64,000 nucleotides of DNA from Rhodospirillum sp047263945 (lineage in GTDB: Bacteria > Pseudomonadota > Alphaproteobacteria > Rhodospirillales > Rhodospirillaceae). A program made the position numbers and the translations under genes. Position 1 is the first letter of the stretch. Each line of letters starts with the position of its first letter. Below the pieces are notes generated by a model, which saw only the letters and a list, made by a program, of their open reading frames with translations, did no database searches and was not told the DNA's origin. The stretch spans positions 434,001-498,000 of the forward strand of contig NZ_JBLAVB010000004.1 in assembly GCF_047263945.1 (NCBI RefSeq), written 5' to 3'. Below, in pieces: positions 52,313 through 62,216 of the stretch.

Positions 52313-53557
52313 TCAAAGACCCGAAGCCACCGCAATCTCGGGCCGCTGTTCCCGACGCCTCAGACGCAGGGCAACAGACAACGCCAGAACAGCAAGCAGA
52401 CAGCCCCCCAGAAAGGCGCCGCCGTATCCGAGCCGTGCGGTCAAGGCAACCAGCGAGGACGAAGCCAGCAACTCTCCAAGATCCCGGGTGCTCTGAACGG
52501 CGGTGATGTCGGTGCCCGCCTGATCGCCTTGACTGGCGACGCGCATCGCTTCAGTCAAAATCGCAACAGACGTAATACCGGTGGACAGGGAGCCAAGCAC
52601 GATACAGGCCCAAACCAGCCCTTCGTTCAAGGGCACCCAGTGAACCGCCTGAACAAACCAAAGAAACCCCGATACACCCGCGAAGAAGACCCCGACCCCA
52701 AATCCCCGCCAGAGTCCAATCCTTTTGACAAGCCAGGCGCCGCCACCACACCCCAGAAAGATCGTGATCACACCGCCCGTGATGCCGAGCCGACCAATAT
52801 CCTCAAGCGCCCATCCCGCATCGCTGAGATACAGCTTGGACAACCCGAAGCCGGACACAGCGGTCATCGCCGAAAGCAAGGCGAGCAGCAAGAGAGAGGG
52901 GGCCAGTGGGCGACGAATGAAACCCAACAAGCTGGCTCCTCCAGCGGACGAAACGCCGTGCCCGGCGCTTGGTTCATCCCGTGGCAACAGAACCACGAAG
53001 CCCAGGCTCAGCAAGGGAACACCAAGCAAGGTCAGGAAGGCGACGGTTTGCCCGAAGGTGCCGGCGAGCATCAAACTTCCCGCGCCGCCAGCGAAGAAGC
53101 CGATCATCACCCCCGCCACCTGGATCGCATTGACTTTGGTCAGCAAGTCCCCTTGAAAATGCTCGGCGGCCATGCCGTCTGTCGCGATATCCTGCGTGGC
53201 GCTGGCCAGGGAAGCCACCCCCATCAACCCGACCACCCATCCGACCGTATCCACGGTGATACCGACCAGGGCAAGACTCAGCAAGCAGAGCAGAACCAGC
53301 AGCTGCATCGGAAGGATCCAGCTGCGCCGCCGCCCCAGACGCGGGGTCCAATGGTTGTCGACCCAAGAGGCCCAAAGGAACTTGATCACCCAAGGCAACC
53401 CCACCAAGGGCAGGAAGGCAAGGGCCCGCAGGGATGCACCGTCATGCCTCAATAATGTCGGCAGGGCATCCATGGCGATCCCAATGGGAATCCCCTGGGA
53501 CAGATACAACAGGGCCAGGGTAGCGACCAAACGACGATGGCGAAACAAATCAAGCAT
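52313..53557 (-). CDS. fptX: MFS siderophore importer, FptX/RhtX type
   Basis: This 414-residue major-facilitator protein has about twelve membrane segments. YLSQGIPIGIAMDALPTLLRHDG and LGRRRSWILPMQLLVLL near the start and DIATDGMAAEHFQGD in the middle are typical of the FptX/RhtX group. These are single-protein importers of pyochelin or rhizobactin across the inner membrane. The size agrees with FptX (about 414 residues). The ATG at 53557 overlaps the preceding gene by eight bases; a longer frame to 53644 runs further into it. It is the last gene of the siderophore operon. Confidence 0.87.
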   Translation of the reverse strand: MLDLFRHRRLVATLALLYLSQGIPIGIAMDALPTLLRHDGASLRALAFLPLVGLPWVIKFLWASWVDNHWTPRLGRRRSWILPMQLLVLLCLLSLALVGITVDTVGWVVGLMGVASLASATQDIATDGMAAEHFQGDLLTKVNAIQVAGVMIGFFAGGAGSLMLAGTFGQTVAFLTLLGVPLLSLGFVVLLPRDEPSAGHGVSSAGGASLLGFIRRPLAPSLLLLALLSAMTAVSGFGLSKLYLSDAGWALEDIGRLGITGGVITIFLGCGGGAWLVKRIGLWRGFGVGVFFAGVSGFLWFVQAVHWVPLNEGLVWACIVLGSLSTGITSVAILTEAMRVASQGDQAGTDITAVQSTRDLGELLASSSLVALTARLGYGGAFLGGCLLAVLALSVALRLRRREQRPEIAVASGL

Positions 53558-55097
53558 TCTGGTCTCCAATGCGACCGGGGATCGGATGAGGGGAGGAAGC
53601 CTTTCGCGCCACTCCGAGAAAGAAACGGAACAACACCGCGCCACAGGACAGCAGGGTCATGTCCACCGCCAAGGGGGGCCAAGCCCCGGCACCGAGCCAT
53701 GCCTCGACATGCAAACCAACGGCGAGCAGACAAGCGCCGCCAGCCAGGCCGAGATACAGGGGGAAAAGGGACCATCGACGGGGAAGGCAGAGGGAGAGCA
53801 GCACCCCTGCACCCCAGACGCACCAGAACACCCATGCCAGCCCCCGATCCCCCGCCCCCCTCAAGGGCATCGCCTGCACGCTGAGCAACAACACGGCGGC
53901 GGCGGCGACCAAACCGCCGCAGACTCCTTCGACCAGACGCGGCAGGACAACCGCAGACCATGTCTTGGCCCTGTGACGGCGCAGGCCCCAAAGATGCAGA
54001 CCACTGGCGCAGAGCAGACAGGCAAGCAGCCCCGCCGTGAGATGCACCCCCCGAAGCCAGGACGCCCAATCGCGTCCCAACCAGGAGTAATCGGCGAAAT
54101 GGAGCGGCTGAACGGCGATGAAGGTCCGTGTCCAGGGCCCATGATCGGTCGCGCTCTTTTCCGCAATCAGGGCACCATCGGCGAACCGGTACACATGCGC
54201 TTCGAAATGCGACGTACTGAGGAGGCCCCGTTGAATCCCGCCGATCTCGACGGTCCCCGCCGCGTCGTCCCCATGGTTTATCGTCAAACGCTGGGCCGTG
54301 AACCCCGGAAACTGGCGCGCATCCGCCTTGAGAAGCCGATCCAGATCGACGTGGTGCTCCAGGGGGAGCCCCGAAGCCGGAGGAGGCGAAGGCCCGAGCA
54401 GATCGGTGAAAACCTGCTGGGGTTGCTCCGGGTAGGCGACCTGGGACAGCATCACGGTTCCCAGGGCACCGAGACCACTGAGCGCACCGGTCAGCGCGAA
54501 CAGCATCAACCAGGGGAAGATCCAGCTTCCGATTACCCCATGCAGGTCAAAGACAACCGCCGCCGTCCTTCCAGGCCCTTCCCTTCGCCCCGGGCCTCCC
54601 CGGTTCCGTCGCCAGTGCCAGGGCGCACGCCACCGACGCCCGAGTAGCAGAAGCCCGCCCACGCAGAGAACAAACAGCGCAATACCGAACAGACTGATCA
54701 GGATCCGACCAGGAAAACCGATGAACGCGGTCTTATGCAGATCCTTGAGAAGGGCCAGGGATGGCCTGTCCAACAGGGGGTGGCCGGAGATCGGGTCAAG
54801 GGTCAGGCGGCAGGGTTGCCGACCTTCACAGATACGGAGTCCCCCCTGCCCCGAAGTCGGCAGAATCAGACTCACGTTATCCAGGGCGACGCCCCGATCC
54901 CGGGCCTTTTCCAATATCTCTTCGATGGACAGGGCCGTGCCCGTCCTATCCGGTAGCGGCGGCCTCGCCCAGACTTGCAGAGCCTCGACCCCCAGGCTCC
55001 AGCATCCGCTGAACAAGACCACGAACAGGATCACGCCGAACAAAGCGCCCGCACCGCCATGCAATTCCGCCAAAAGGCGCCGAACTGTCGGTTTCAT
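53550..55097 (-). CDS. fptC: PepSY-associated transmembrane protein, FptC-like
   Basis: The 515-residue protein has an N-terminal membrane helix (LHGGAGALFGVILFVVLFSGCWSLG), a periplasmic PepSY-type region, and several further helices including a conserved VFDLHGVIGSWIFPWLMLFALTGAL block with His. Such proteins are common beside TonB-dependent siderophore receptors and are thought to reduce or release iron in the periplasm. In the Pseudomonas pyochelin locus the equivalent is FptC. It begins directly after the small fptB-like gene. Confidence 0.8.
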   Translation of the reverse strand: MKPTVRRLLAELHGGAGALFGVILFVVLFSGCWSLGVEALQVWARPPLPDRTGTALSIEEILEKARDRGVALDNVSLILPTSGQGGLRICEGRQPCRLTLDPISGHPLLDRPSLALLKDLHKTAFIGFPGRILISLFGIALFVLCVGGLLLLGRRWRAPWHWRRNRGGPGRREGPGRTAAVVFDLHGVIGSWIFPWLMLFALTGALSGLGALGTVMLSQVAYPEQPQQVFTDLLGPSPPPASGLPLEHHVDLDRLLKADARQFPGFTAQRLTINHGDDAAGTVEIGGIQRGLLSTSHFEAHVYRFADGALIAEKSATDHGPWTRTFIAVQPLHFADYSWLGRDWASWLRGVHLTAGLLACLLCASGLHLWGLRRHRAKTWSAVVLPRLVEGVCGGLVAAAAVLLLSVQAMPLRGAGDRGLAWVFWCVWGAGVLLSLCLPRRWSLFPLYLGLAGGACLLAVGLHVEAWLGAGAWPPLAVDMTLLSCGAVLFRFFLGVARKASSPHPIPGRIGDQNA

Positions 55098-55397
55098 TCA
55101 GCCTCCACTCCCCAGGGACACCGCAAAAAGCGACGTCAGCGGAATCAGGCAAACCGCGAGGCGCCCCAGCACATGCCGGAAATCGGGCGCCAAAAGGCTC
55201 GCCAGGAGCAGACCCAGGCCAACCACAACGCCAACAAAGAGTCCCGCGTAGACCCGCTCCAGGGGATCGCCCAGGGATTCCAACCCGGCCACCAGCCACG
55301 CGACCTGGACGGAAGCAACCAAGCTCCCCGTCAACGCCAGGGGTGCTCTCCACCCCCAGCGTCCGGTGGTCCGCCGACCACCTGTTCGCCTGCCCAT
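55098..55397 (-). CDS. fptB: small membrane protein, FptB-like by position
   Basis: This 99-residue protein has a basic N-terminus (MGRRTGGRRTTGRWGWR) and about three hydrophobic helices (ALTGSLVASVQVAWLVAGL, LFVGVVVGLGLLLASLLA, LGRLAVCLIPLTSLFAV). I assign it by position: in P. aeruginosa a small gene, fptB, lies between fptA and fptC. It starts on the last base of the receptor stop (TAATG) and ends directly before the PepSY gene. Its function is unknown. Confidence 0.6.
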   Translation of the reverse strand: MGRRTGGRRTTGRWGWRAPLALTGSLVASVQVAWLVAGLESLGDPLERVYAGLFVGVVVGLGLLLASLLAPDFRHVLGRLAVCLIPLTSLFAVSLGSGG

Positions 55398-57622
55398 TAA
55401 AAGGTGCCCCGGACACCAAACGTGAAGCTGCGCGGCTCATTGTACCGATTGCTCCAATTCGGACTGAACAGCTCCTGATAGTGCTTTTCATTGGAGATGT
55501 TTTTGACGTTTAGAGATGCGGTCAGGGACGGCAGAATGCGGTAGGCCAGCCGCAAATCGGCGGTGACAACAGGACCCTGTTTCATCTTGATACCGTTGGA
55601 GGTCTTGGAAATTCCGCTTTGGGCATTGACGCCCGCGCCAACGCTCCAGCGCTTTTCCTGCCAAGGCAGGGTGTAATTCGTCCAGAGCTTGAACATGTGA
55701 TGGGGCGTCGTCGTCGAAAATTCCGCCCCCTCGTTGTCGGGATCCTCCAGATACTTCGTATCCGTGAAGGTATAGCCAGCGGAGACATCCCAGTCCGGCA
55801 TCACCTTGCCGTTGACTTCCAGTTCCAGACCCTGACTCCGGACCTTTCCACCGTTCACATAATAGGTGGTCCGCCCGACACTCGGGTGGTCGGGGTCCTC
55901 CACCGCGCGATTGCTTTGCTCGATCCGGAACAGGGCGGCCGAAACATTCAAGCGGTTGGCCAAAAGGGCTCCCTTCACCCCCACCTCATAGCTCCTGCCT
56001 TCGACGGGATCCAGAACGCTCCCATCGTACGTCAGAGACGTTTGGGGCTGAAACACACTTGAATACCCCGCATAAGCCGACCAATCGTCCGCGAAATCCC
56101 AAATCAATCCAGCATAGGGAATCCACTGAAAACCGGTGCTGTAGGAGGACGTCAGCGTTTCCTGTTTCCAGCCGCTGAAGCGCGATCCCAGAACCAGGGT
56201 CACGGGCTCGATGATGTGGAAACGACCCATCGTATAGAGGCCCATTTCCGTTGTGTCGCTGTCACTTGTCGTATCGTAGCTGGCGATGGCGGGTTCGGCG
56301 ACGCTGGACGGATCCCAGGTATAGACATTGACAGGCTGTGTAATGTTCGTTGCAAAGGTGCCGGTTTCGACCCGATGAAGGCGCCTGCTGTAATTGAGAC
56401 CGACCAACGCGTCGTGAGTCTGGCCGAAGAGTTGGAACGGCCCAGTCGTATGCAAGTCAACGCTCCGGGACTCGTCTTCGAACTTATACGCGCCCCCCAT
56501 CAACAGCGCCCCGTTTCCGGTGTCTGGGTCGACATTGGATCCGAAGACAGCGCCATATTTCAAATCAGAGTAGGATTTTTCATATTCCACACTCAACTTG
56601 GACTGCCACCCGCCCGCCCATTCATGCTCCAGCGAGCCGAAGGCGCGGAAGGTCTCCCAATCGAATTGGCTCCAGTCCGTATTCAAATAGGTTGACCGCG
56701 AGAGCCCAAGATCCGACCCGTCCCCAGCCATCGGGATGCCCGCGATATCGGGAACAGAATCCGTATTCTGATAGGACCCGCCGAACGTCAGCAGAGTGTC
56801 ATCACTCAAATCAGCCTCGATCACGCCATAGGCCAAACCCGTTTTCTGTTCGCCCTCGTCGTAAGAAAACCCCTTGTTCTCGTAAACTCCCACGAACCGA
56901 CCGCGCACCGCGCCATTTTCCAAAAGCGGCCCCCCAAGATCGGCTTGTCCGCGGTAGGTGCCCCAACTGCCCCCGCTCAGGTCGACACGGGATTGGAAGG
57001 TATCGCCGGGCTTCTTCCGCACGAGATTGACCGTCGCCGCCGGATTCCCCGACCCATGCAGCAAACCGTTCGACCCACGCAGAATCTCCGCCCGGTCATA
57101 GATCGCCATGTCCTGGGGCGAAGAAGCCTGACCGCCGATCCCCACCGGCGATCCGTCAACCTCGAAGGAATCGGCCTGAAACCCGCGAACATAATACTGC
57201 GTCGTCAATTGCTGATAGGGCTGCACGGTCACCCCCGTGGCCTGTTCCATGACGTCATTCAGATCCGTCAAGCCCTGTTGGTCCATCCGTTCGCGGTCGA
57301 TCACGCTCACGGACTGGGGAATCTCCCGACTCTCAAGGGGCATTTTCGACAGTGTCGCCCCTCTCAGAGATTGATCCCCGTAGGAGTATTTATTTGCTGT
57401 TCCCTGCACGAGAACAGGTGAAAGCGTCTCCACGGCATCCTGGTCTGCGCCTAAGACCACTGCATTGGTGTCGCTCCCCGCGTTGGTGACCTCTGATGCG
57501 CCATCCTCGGCCGCCATGGCGAAGGACCCCGGCATCACCCCGCAGCCCACCATGAACAACCGAATGCAGGCGCCCTTTATGTTGATATTGAGAAGCTTTG
57601 CCTTTGGCATGTGCTTTATCAC
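55397..57622 (-). CDS. fptA: TonB-dependent siderophore receptor, FptA-like
   Basis: This 741-residue outer-membrane receptor has a signal peptide of about 38 residues ending SFAMA, a TonB-box region (VETLSPVLVQGT), a plug domain (LESREIPQSVSVIDRERMDQQGLTDLNDVMEQATGV and YYVRGFQADSFEVDG) and a 22-strand barrel ending with Phe (FTFGVRGTF). Siderophore-type motifs such as RAEILRGSNGLLHGSGNPAATVNLVRKKP are intact. The GTG at 57622 is preferred over ATG 57610 because AGGAGG lies nine bases before it. It lies between the pchI-like and fptB-like genes and should import the locus's own ferri-siderophore. Confidence 0.9.
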   Translation of the reverse strand: MIKHMPKAKLLNINIKGACIRLFMVGCGVMPGSFAMAAEDGASEVTNAGSDTNAVVLGADQDAVETLSPVLVQGTANKYSYGDQSLRGATLSKMPLESREIPQSVSVIDRERMDQQGLTDLNDVMEQATGVTVQPYQQLTTQYYVRGFQADSFEVDGSPVGIGGQASSPQDMAIYDRAEILRGSNGLLHGSGNPAATVNLVRKKPGDTFQSRVDLSGGSWGTYRGQADLGGPLLENGAVRGRFVGVYENKGFSYDEGEQKTGLAYGVIEADLSDDTLLTFGGSYQNTDSVPDIAGIPMAGDGSDLGLSRSTYLNTDWSQFDWETFRAFGSLEHEWAGGWQSKLSVEYEKSYSDLKYGAVFGSNVDPDTGNGALLMGGAYKFEDESRSVDLHTTGPFQLFGQTHDALVGLNYSRRLHRVETGTFATNITQPVNVYTWDPSSVAEPAIASYDTTSDSDTTEMGLYTMGRFHIIEPVTLVLGSRFSGWKQETLTSSYSTGFQWIPYAGLIWDFADDWSAYAGYSSVFQPQTSLTYDGSVLDPVEGRSYEVGVKGALLANRLNVSAALFRIEQSNRAVEDPDHPSVGRTTYYVNGGKVRSQGLELEVNGKVMPDWDVSAGYTFTDTKYLEDPDNEGAEFSTTTPHHMFKLWTNYTLPWQEKRWSVGAGVNAQSGISKTSNGIKMKQGPVVTADLRLAYRILPSLTASLNVKNISNEKHYQELFSPNWSNRYNEPRSFTFGVRGTF

Positions 57623-57643
57623 GTCACTTTCCCTCCTAAACGC

Positions 57644-57658
57644 TATTGCGTCTCAATA
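57644..57658. promoter_or_regulatory. inverted repeat between the pchI- and fptA-like genes
   Basis: TATTG and CAATA arms surround five bases (CGTCT) in the 36-base gap upstream of the receptor gene. It might be an iron- or siderophore-responsive site, but it matches the Fur box poorly. Confidence 0.3.
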
Positions 57659-59440
57659 TCACATACTGTGCTGGGCCGCTTTCGATGGCGGAACTTCGTT
57701 TAACGATCCCGTGTCTTTTCGAGCTGTCCCACCGGTGCTGGGCTCCTCACAGCCAGCAAACCGAGCATACCAGGCATCCTGGCGGCACAAGGCCTCATGG
57801 CACCCCCGCAAACGGAGACATCCCCGCTCCAGAACCAGCACCTGATCGGCCCGCTCAGCCAAAGCCGGCGTATGGGTCACAGACACAACCGTCCGGGTGC
57901 CGCGCAATGCCGTCAAACTCTGGATCACCCGGCTTTCCGACAGGGCATCCAGACCGGCGGTCGGCTCATCAAGCAACACCAGGGGGGCAGGGGACAGGAA
58001 GGCGCGGGCAAGACAGAGACGCCGCCTTTGACCACCCGACAAAAAGGCCCCTGCGGGTCCGACGTCTGTTTCCCAGCCCTGTGGCAAAGCCTCAATATCC
58101 GCCAACAAACCAGCCGCCTCAGCGGCGCGGCGAAGGTCCTCTTCGTCGGCATTGATCTTGGCCATGCGCAGGTTCCAAGCGACGGTCCCGCGAAACAGGC
58201 CACCCTCCTGGAAGACAAAGGTGCGGCTGCTCGCCAACGTCCTCTCGTCGAGCCTCCGGACGTCGACTCCGCCCAGGGCCACCGCGCCTTGGTCAGGATC
58301 ATGGAGACGGCCAAGCAAGGCCAGCAAGCTGCTTTTGCCCGCGCCGGTTGGCCCGACGATCACGGACAAGCTTCCCGGCTCCAGGGTCAAGGTGATGTCG
58401 GTGAGCAAGGCCCGGCCATCGTCCGCGTTCCATCCCAGGGCCTTGGCGCGCAAACCGGAATCCCGGGGCTGCTCTCCCTGCTCCGGACTCTCCAAAGGCG
58501 GCAAGGTCAAGATCTGGACCAGCGTATCAAGCGCCCGCGAGGCACCCCGCAGGGCCTGATCCAAATGGGTGAGCTGGGTCAAGGGTTCGATGAACCGCGC
58601 CAGCAAGACCAACAGGGCCACCAGACGGGCGCCATCAAACGTCTGCTGGGCCACGGCCCAGGTGCCTCCCAGCAGGCCCAGAAGGCAGATCGCCTGCACC
58701 GCCAGGGAGAAGGTCAAGCCAACCGGCAAGCCCCGCGCCAAAAGGCGGCTTGTGCTCTTCTGAAGCGCCTCCAGCCCCTGCCCCAGAGTCCGCTGCGCGG
58801 GACCGGAGCGGCCAGAGGCCCTCAACAGGGCCTGATGTTCCGCAAAGATCTGAATCTGCTCCGCAAAACCGCGTTCGGCGCGGCTGCGAGCGGTCTCTGC
58901 CTCCAGCGTGTGCTGCCCGGTCCAGCGCATCAATGCCGCCAGCACAAGGCCGGCCAAAACCAATCCGCCAGCGACACGTCCATCCAGGAAGAACAAGCCC
59001 AGAACCACGCATGCCGGTGTCGCCACGGCACTCACCAGAGGACCCAACAGGTGCGCCGGTATGGCCATGCTGTGCAGCACCGGCCCCCGCAGAAGTCCCT
59101 CGGGCGCGGCGATCTTGCGCAGGGCCGGAGGAGCGAGCCGGGGCAGATGCTGGACCAAATGGCGCACCAGGGCGAAGGCCAACCGTCCCCCGGCCAGATA
59201 TCCGCGTCGCGAGGCCAGATACAGCACCAGGCCCTGCAGCAGGGTCGCCGAGAAAAGGACCATCACCCACGACCATGGCACTTCGCCTTCAGAGAACCAG
59301 GTTCCCAGCAAGGGCACCAGCAGCAGGCCACAGGCAGCGTCCAACACAGCCGCCCCACCCGCCCAGAGGGCGGCCTGTCGAAGCTCCCGGCGGCAATCGA
59401 CCGGTAAGGACCGAAACCGCTCCATAGCCGTCCTCGTCAT
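57659..59440 (-). CDS. pchI: ABC half-transporter, PchI-like
   Basis: The 593-residue fused permease-ATPase has an N-terminal six-helix membrane domain and a C-terminal ATPase with Walker A VGPTGAGKSSLLALLG, signature FLSGGQRRRLCLARAF and Walker B PLVLLDEPTAGLD. It pairs with the upstream homologue, whose stop overlaps its start (ATGA). In Pseudomonas these correspond to PchH/PchI and in Yersinia to YbtP/YbtQ, the latter importing ferri-yersiniabactin despite an exporter-like fold. Direction here is unproven. Confidence 0.85.
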   Translation of the reverse strand: MTRTAMERFRSLPVDCRRELRQAALWAGGAAVLDAACGLLLVPLLGTWFSEGEVPWSWVMVLFSATLLQGLVLYLASRRGYLAGGRLAFALVRHLVQHLPRLAPPALRKIAAPEGLLRGPVLHSMAIPAHLLGPLVSAVATPACVVLGLFFLDGRVAGGLVLAGLVLAALMRWTGQHTLEAETARSRAERGFAEQIQIFAEHQALLRASGRSGPAQRTLGQGLEALQKSTSRLLARGLPVGLTFSLAVQAICLLGLLGGTWAVAQQTFDGARLVALLVLLARFIEPLTQLTHLDQALRGASRALDTLVQILTLPPLESPEQGEQPRDSGLRAKALGWNADDGRALLTDITLTLEPGSLSVIVGPTGAGKSSLLALLGRLHDPDQGAVALGGVDVRRLDERTLASSRTFVFQEGGLFRGTVAWNLRMAKINADEEDLRRAAEAAGLLADIEALPQGWETDVGPAGAFLSGGQRRRLCLARAFLSPAPLVLLDEPTAGLDALSESRVIQSLTALRGTRTVVSVTHTPALAERADQVLVLERGCLRLRGCHEALCRQDAWYARFAGCEEPSTGGTARKDTGSLNEVPPSKAAQHSM

Positions 59441-61170
59441 GCCGCCTCTCCCTCGTCCCGGTGTTGTTCCCGCCAGAGGTCGGCATAGAGCCCGCCCGAC
59501 GACAGCAAGTGGGCATGGGTCCCCCGGTCCACGATTTGCCCCTGATCGAGCACAAGAATCTGGTCGGCTTCGCTCACCTCCGACAGGCGATGGGAGACGA
59601 CCAGACGGGTCCGACCGGCCAAGCGGTCGCGCATGGCCCCATGAAGGGCCAGAGCCGTTTGCGGATCCGTCGCCGAGGTCGGTTCATCCAGCAGAAAAAG
59701 GCGCGCCGACGAAAGCAGGGCACGGGCCAGGGCGAGGCGCTGCAATTCTCCCCCTGACAGCTTCACGTCCTGGCCGGACAGACTGTCGTAGCCCAACGGC
59801 AGCGCCATGATGTCGTCGTCCAGGTGAGCGGCCCGCGCCGCGTGACGGATCTCGTCGAGACTGGCCTCGGGCCGCAGAAGCGCGATGTTCTCCCTCAGGG
59901 AAATGTCCAAGGCCACGGCCTGCTGCGTCAGCAGGACGATATGTCGGTGACGGACCGCCTCGGGCAGGTCCTTCAAGGCCACTCCCCCGACGACAATGGC
60001 ACCGGATTGGGGATCCATATGCCGGGCGAGCAGATGCAGCAGCGTGCTTTTCCCCGAGCCAGACGGCCCCACCACCGCAGTGAGGCTCCCTTCGGCCAGC
60101 TCCAGATCGATGTCCTTGAGACCCTCCCTGTCCGGAAAGGAAAAACACAGACCCCGGACTTCAACGGAGCCATTGCTTGGACTCCGGGTTGATTGCCCCT
60201 CGGGCAGGGGCATGAGATCGAAAACGGCTTGCAACCGCTCCGCCGCAGCCCGCGCGGCCATCAGGGCGTCGGCGCCATGGCCCAGGGCCTGCACCGGCGC
60301 GGCCATCGCGCGCACCAAAAGAAGAAAAGCGCACATCGGTCCGACGGCCAGCGGCGCTCCAAACGCCGCCAGAGCCGTCGCCCCAAGCAGAACCCAGGCC
60401 GTGAGCCAGGGAGTTCCAAGCACAAGCTGAATCAAGGCCCCCACAGAGCCAACCCGCCTCACCCAGGCGGAAAAGGCAGTCTCGAACCCGTCGGCGGCGA
60501 CCTCGACGCCGCCTTGCACACCGGCTCCGGGGTACTGCCGCGCCAAAGGCAGGTTATGCGCGAATTCTCCATAGTCTGCGGACAGCTGCTCGAGTGCGGC
60601 GTTGCGTCGGGCCACGTCCTCCCGATAGACCGCCGAGCGCATCAAGGCAAATCCCCCCGCAGCCAAAGCCAGGGGCAGCAGGCAGAAGACCAGCAGGACG
60701 GGCTGGAGCCAAGCCAGGCAGAACAGCGCGGCCAAAGGGACCACCAACAGATTGCTCAAATCGTTGGGCGCATGGGCGACGAGCTGATGCAAGGCCCGCA
60801 CGTCCTGATCGGCCAGACGGGCAACACCGTCCTGGCCCTGATGGGAAAACCAATCCAACGGAACCCGCCCCAGATGGTCCAGTAGTCGTCGGCGCAGATC
60901 CCCACAAAGGTCGGCATCCACGCCGTGCGCCACATGGGCCGCGACGGCCTGACTGACCAGCCAGACGACCAGTGTCGCCGCCACCAGTCCCAGACCCCAC
61001 CCCATTGGCCTCCACTCGGCCCCGGACCTGGCGTCCACCAAGGGGCCGGCCCACCAGGACAAAAACAGCCAGGGCAACAGCGACCCCAAGCCTGCCACGG
61101 CCTGTAATCCCATGGCCAAAGCCATGCGCCCCCGATAGGGCGTCAACACCTCCCATAACACCGGCGTCAT
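59437..61170 (-). CDS. pchH: ABC half-transporter, PchH-like
   Basis: A 577-residue fused permease-ATPase. The membrane domain starts LWEVLTPYRGRMALAMGLQAVAGLGSLLPWLFLSWW. The ATPase has VGPSGSGKSTLLHLLARH, signature LSGGELQRLALARALL and LFLLDEPTSATD. It is expected to form a heterodimer with the next gene product. The ATG at 61170 overlaps the imide-reductase stop (ATGA); the longer frame from 61263 runs deep into that gene and is not favoured. Confidence 0.85.
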   Translation of the reverse strand: MTPVLWEVLTPYRGRMALAMGLQAVAGLGSLLPWLFLSWWAGPLVDARSGAEWRPMGWGLGLVAATLVVWLVSQAVAAHVAHGVDADLCGDLRRRLLDHLGRVPLDWFSHQGQDGVARLADQDVRALHQLVAHAPNDLSNLLVVPLAALFCLAWLQPVLLVFCLLPLALAAGGFALMRSAVYREDVARRNAALEQLSADYGEFAHNLPLARQYPGAGVQGGVEVAADGFETAFSAWVRRVGSVGALIQLVLGTPWLTAWVLLGATALAAFGAPLAVGPMCAFLLLVRAMAAPVQALGHGADALMAARAAAERLQAVFDLMPLPEGQSTRSPSNGSVEVRGLCFSFPDREGLKDIDLELAEGSLTAVVGPSGSGKSTLLHLLARHMDPQSGAIVVGGVALKDLPEAVRHRHIVLLTQQAVALDISLRENIALLRPEASLDEIRHAARAAHLDDDIMALPLGYDSLSGQDVKLSGGELQRLALARALLSSARLFLLDEPTSATDPQTALALHGAMRDRLAGRTRLVVSHRLSEVSEADQILVLDQGQIVDRGTHAHLLSSGGLYADLWREQHRDEGEAA

Positions 61171-62216
61171 GACACGGCCTCCAAGGCCTGCTCTAAAGAC
61201 GCCGGGCTCAGGCTGGTGGGGGGTGTTTCGGGAAATCCGATCACCTCGCCAATCCGCTGCCACAACCCCGCCAATTCAAGGCACCGCTGATTGCGGCTCC
61301 GCAGCTCACCAACAGTGTCCAGCACCGCCAGAGCCTCCGCCGCCGCCCTGGGCCAAAGGCGGCAGTGGATGTCGCTCCATGTCATCGGCTCGTCATACCA
61401 GAATTGTGTGGACGGCAAGGAAGCCGCCACGGCGTCCCCCTCGCCAAACAGCGGGAACAGTCCATCCTCATTCTCGGTTGGAACCACCACCGCAGGCATC
61501 CACATCAGCGGACCATGGGGACCAAGCAGGCTCAATGTGCCGTGATCGGTGGTCAGATCGATCCGCGACAGCAGGGTCATGCGCCCATCGTCACCGGGAG
61601 CCAATTCGTTGAGGACCCTGAGACTGACCGGCGTTTCCGCCATCACCAGGGACAGATCGCGCATGGCCGACAGGTCACCCGCTTGCGGGTCCACCGACCA
61701 GGGGCCGACACCTTCGAGGACAGCAGCCAGGATATCCAGGGAGGCGAACCCCACTTGCACGCCACAGACCATGTCGACATGCCGGATACCCCGCCGACGC
61801 CGGAGCTCCCGCCCCAAGGTGATGAAGCGTTGGACGGCTGGCAGCGTCACATAAAACGTATTCAGCAGGCAGCGCCGCCCCAGCCGTGACGCTGCGCGCA
61901 ACAGATCCTCCCACTCGCGCGGCAGCAACGGATGCTCGATGACCACATCCATCCCACGCTCCATCAAAGCCGTCGCCAGCTCAGGTCCCCGTTCGCCCCG
62001 GGCCGCGCCGCCAACGGCAACGCAGGCCAGACGCACCTCTTCCGGGATCTCCGCGACCTCGCGCCAGACCTCCACGCCCAGGTGGCGCGCCAGGGCTTGG
62101 GACCGACGACTGCCCCGGCCAAGGATCCCCTTCAGATCGAAACGGGGATCGGCGGCGATCCCGGCGGCGTAAAACTGGCCGAACCGGGATCCGGCGACCA
62201 CAACGGACCGACTCAT
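61167..62216 (-). CDS. pchG: thiazolinyl imide reductase
   Basis: The 349-residue Gfo/Idh/MocA-fold oxidoreductase has the N-terminal nucleotide site VVVAGSRFGQFYAAGIAA and internal VVIEHPLLPREWEDLLRAA, a pattern seen in PchG/Irp3. In those pathways it reduces one thiazoline ring of the enzyme-bound siderophore to thiazolidine with NADPH, before N-methylation and release. Its ATG overlaps the NRPS stop by four bases. Its presence indicates a pyochelin- or yersiniabactin-like product rather than a simple catecholate. Confidence 0.87.
   Translation of the reverse strand: MSRSVVVAGSRFGQFYAAGIAADPRFDLKGILGRGSRRSQALARHLGVEVWREVAEIPEEVRLACVAVGGAARGERGPELATALMERGMDVVIEHPLLPREWEDLLRAASRLGRRCLLNTFYVTLPAVQRFITLGRELRRRRGIRHVDMVCGVQVGFASLDILAAVLEGVGPWSVDPQAGDLSAMRDLSLVMAETPVSLRVLNELAPGDDGRMTLLSRIDLTTDHGTLSLLGPHGPLMWMPAVVVPTENEDGLFPLFGEGDAVAASLPSTQFWYDEPMTWSDIHCRLWPRAAAEALAVLDTVGELRSRNQRCLELAGLWQRIGEVIGFPETPPTSLSPASLEQALEAVS

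Noticed and set aside
57797..59407. 536-codon open frame on the plus strand
   Set aside because: It mirrors the ABC transporter gene and is Gln/Arg-rich, as expected of an antisense frame.
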